NCBI RefSeq assembly: GCF_009765995.1 | Contig: NZ_LMUI01000029.1 | Location: 75,921 to 139,920, forward strand | Reading direction: 5' to 3' | Source of the DNA: Methylocapsa sp. S129 | Lineage (GTDB): Bacteria > Pseudomonadota > Alphaproteobacteria > Rhizobiales > Beijerinckiaceae | DNA: 64,000 bases | Shown here: positions 63,978 through 64,000 of the stretch, one piece after another | Layout: each line of letters begins with the position of its first letter | How positions within the stretch are numbered: the stretch's first letter is position 1 | Translations under genes and position numbers: made by a program | The notes under the pieces: model-generated | What the model saw: only the letters and a program-made list of their open reading frames with translations | What the model was told of the DNA's origin: nothing | The model's database searches: none

Positions 63978-64000
63978 GTGCCAGTCAGAAAACGGGAGCG
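63918..64000 (+). pseudogene. IS6-family transposase, 3' fragment at window end
   Basis: From 63918 the plus strand reads MPKVEHRSHKG and, after one extra base, LNNRAENFHVPVRKRER. This corresponds to the last third of the IS6 transposase also seen at 24.8 kb. It continues past the window. The antisense of this fragment supplies the start of the desulfhydrase gene. Confidence 0.65.

Noticed and set aside
1..64000. tRNA or rRNA genes and a replication initiator gene
   Set aside because: I found no cloverleaf or rRNA-like sequence and no RepA, RepC or TrfA-like protein on reading the window.

Overview
The window looks like accessory DNA (plasmid or integrated conjugative element) from an alphaproteobacterium. 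The evidence is a GC-rich genome with a VirB/VirD4 conjugation cluster, a VirD2-type relaxase with a C-terminal LPD7-like domain, DUF736, DUF4326 and DUF1173 genes, and many insertion-sequence remnants. A Hyphomicrobiales methanotroph such as Methylocystis or Methylosinus is my guess from the overall flavour. I saw no marker gene that fixes the genus.

Layout. 1-7.7 kb is a conflict or defence island: the 3' end of a WD40 protein, a translationally coupled minus-strand operon (small protein, TIR protein, SLOG protein), and a divergent 1362-residue TIR-transmembrane-WD40 protein. 7.7-11.0 kb is decayed DNA: a broken PD-(D/E)XK gene, a dead ISKra4 copy with intact ends, and an IS5 fragment. 11.0-21.8 kb holds six tightly coupled plus-strand genes: an unknown protein, a trypsin-like protease fused to an FGE-like domain, a large protein with a degenerate P-loop, an SPFH-like repeat protein, a MotA/TolQ/ZorA-like channel protein and a MotB/ZorB-like partner. 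I consider this the best candidate for an undescribed system. 22-28.4 kb has IS3, IS6, IS5 and IS630 remnants around a NodB-type deacetylase gene.

28.4-38.4 kb is the plasmid or ICE backbone: DUF736, DUF4326, DUF1173, a parA/RHH partition pair next to an array of 17-bp repeats, a candidate oriT palindrome, a MobC-like protein and the relaxase. 38.7-42.7 kb is cargo lying between relaxase and coupling protein: a putative PD-(D/E)XK protein and a nuclease-STAND NTPase resembling Avs-type defence proteins. 42.9-56.1 kb is a complete minus-strand virB1-virB11/virD4 operon, including a very small VirB7-like lipoprotein and two related VirB5-like proteins. 56.1-60.3 kb is a divergent plus-strand operon of exported conjugation accessory proteins (TrbM-like, transglycosylase-like, SNase-like) ending in a possible winged-helix regulator. 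60.3-64 kb has a small gene, an IS701 copy, a PLP-dependent D-cysteine desulfhydrase-like gene whose start lies in IS6 DNA, and the IS6 remnant itself.

How it fits together. MobC-like protein and relaxase would nick oriT, VirD4 would hand the strand to the VirB channel, and ParA/RHH would keep the replicon. The TIR/SLOG, MotAB-like and nuclease-STAND modules look like defence cargo carried with it. All functions are inferred from sequence reading; no database search was possible.
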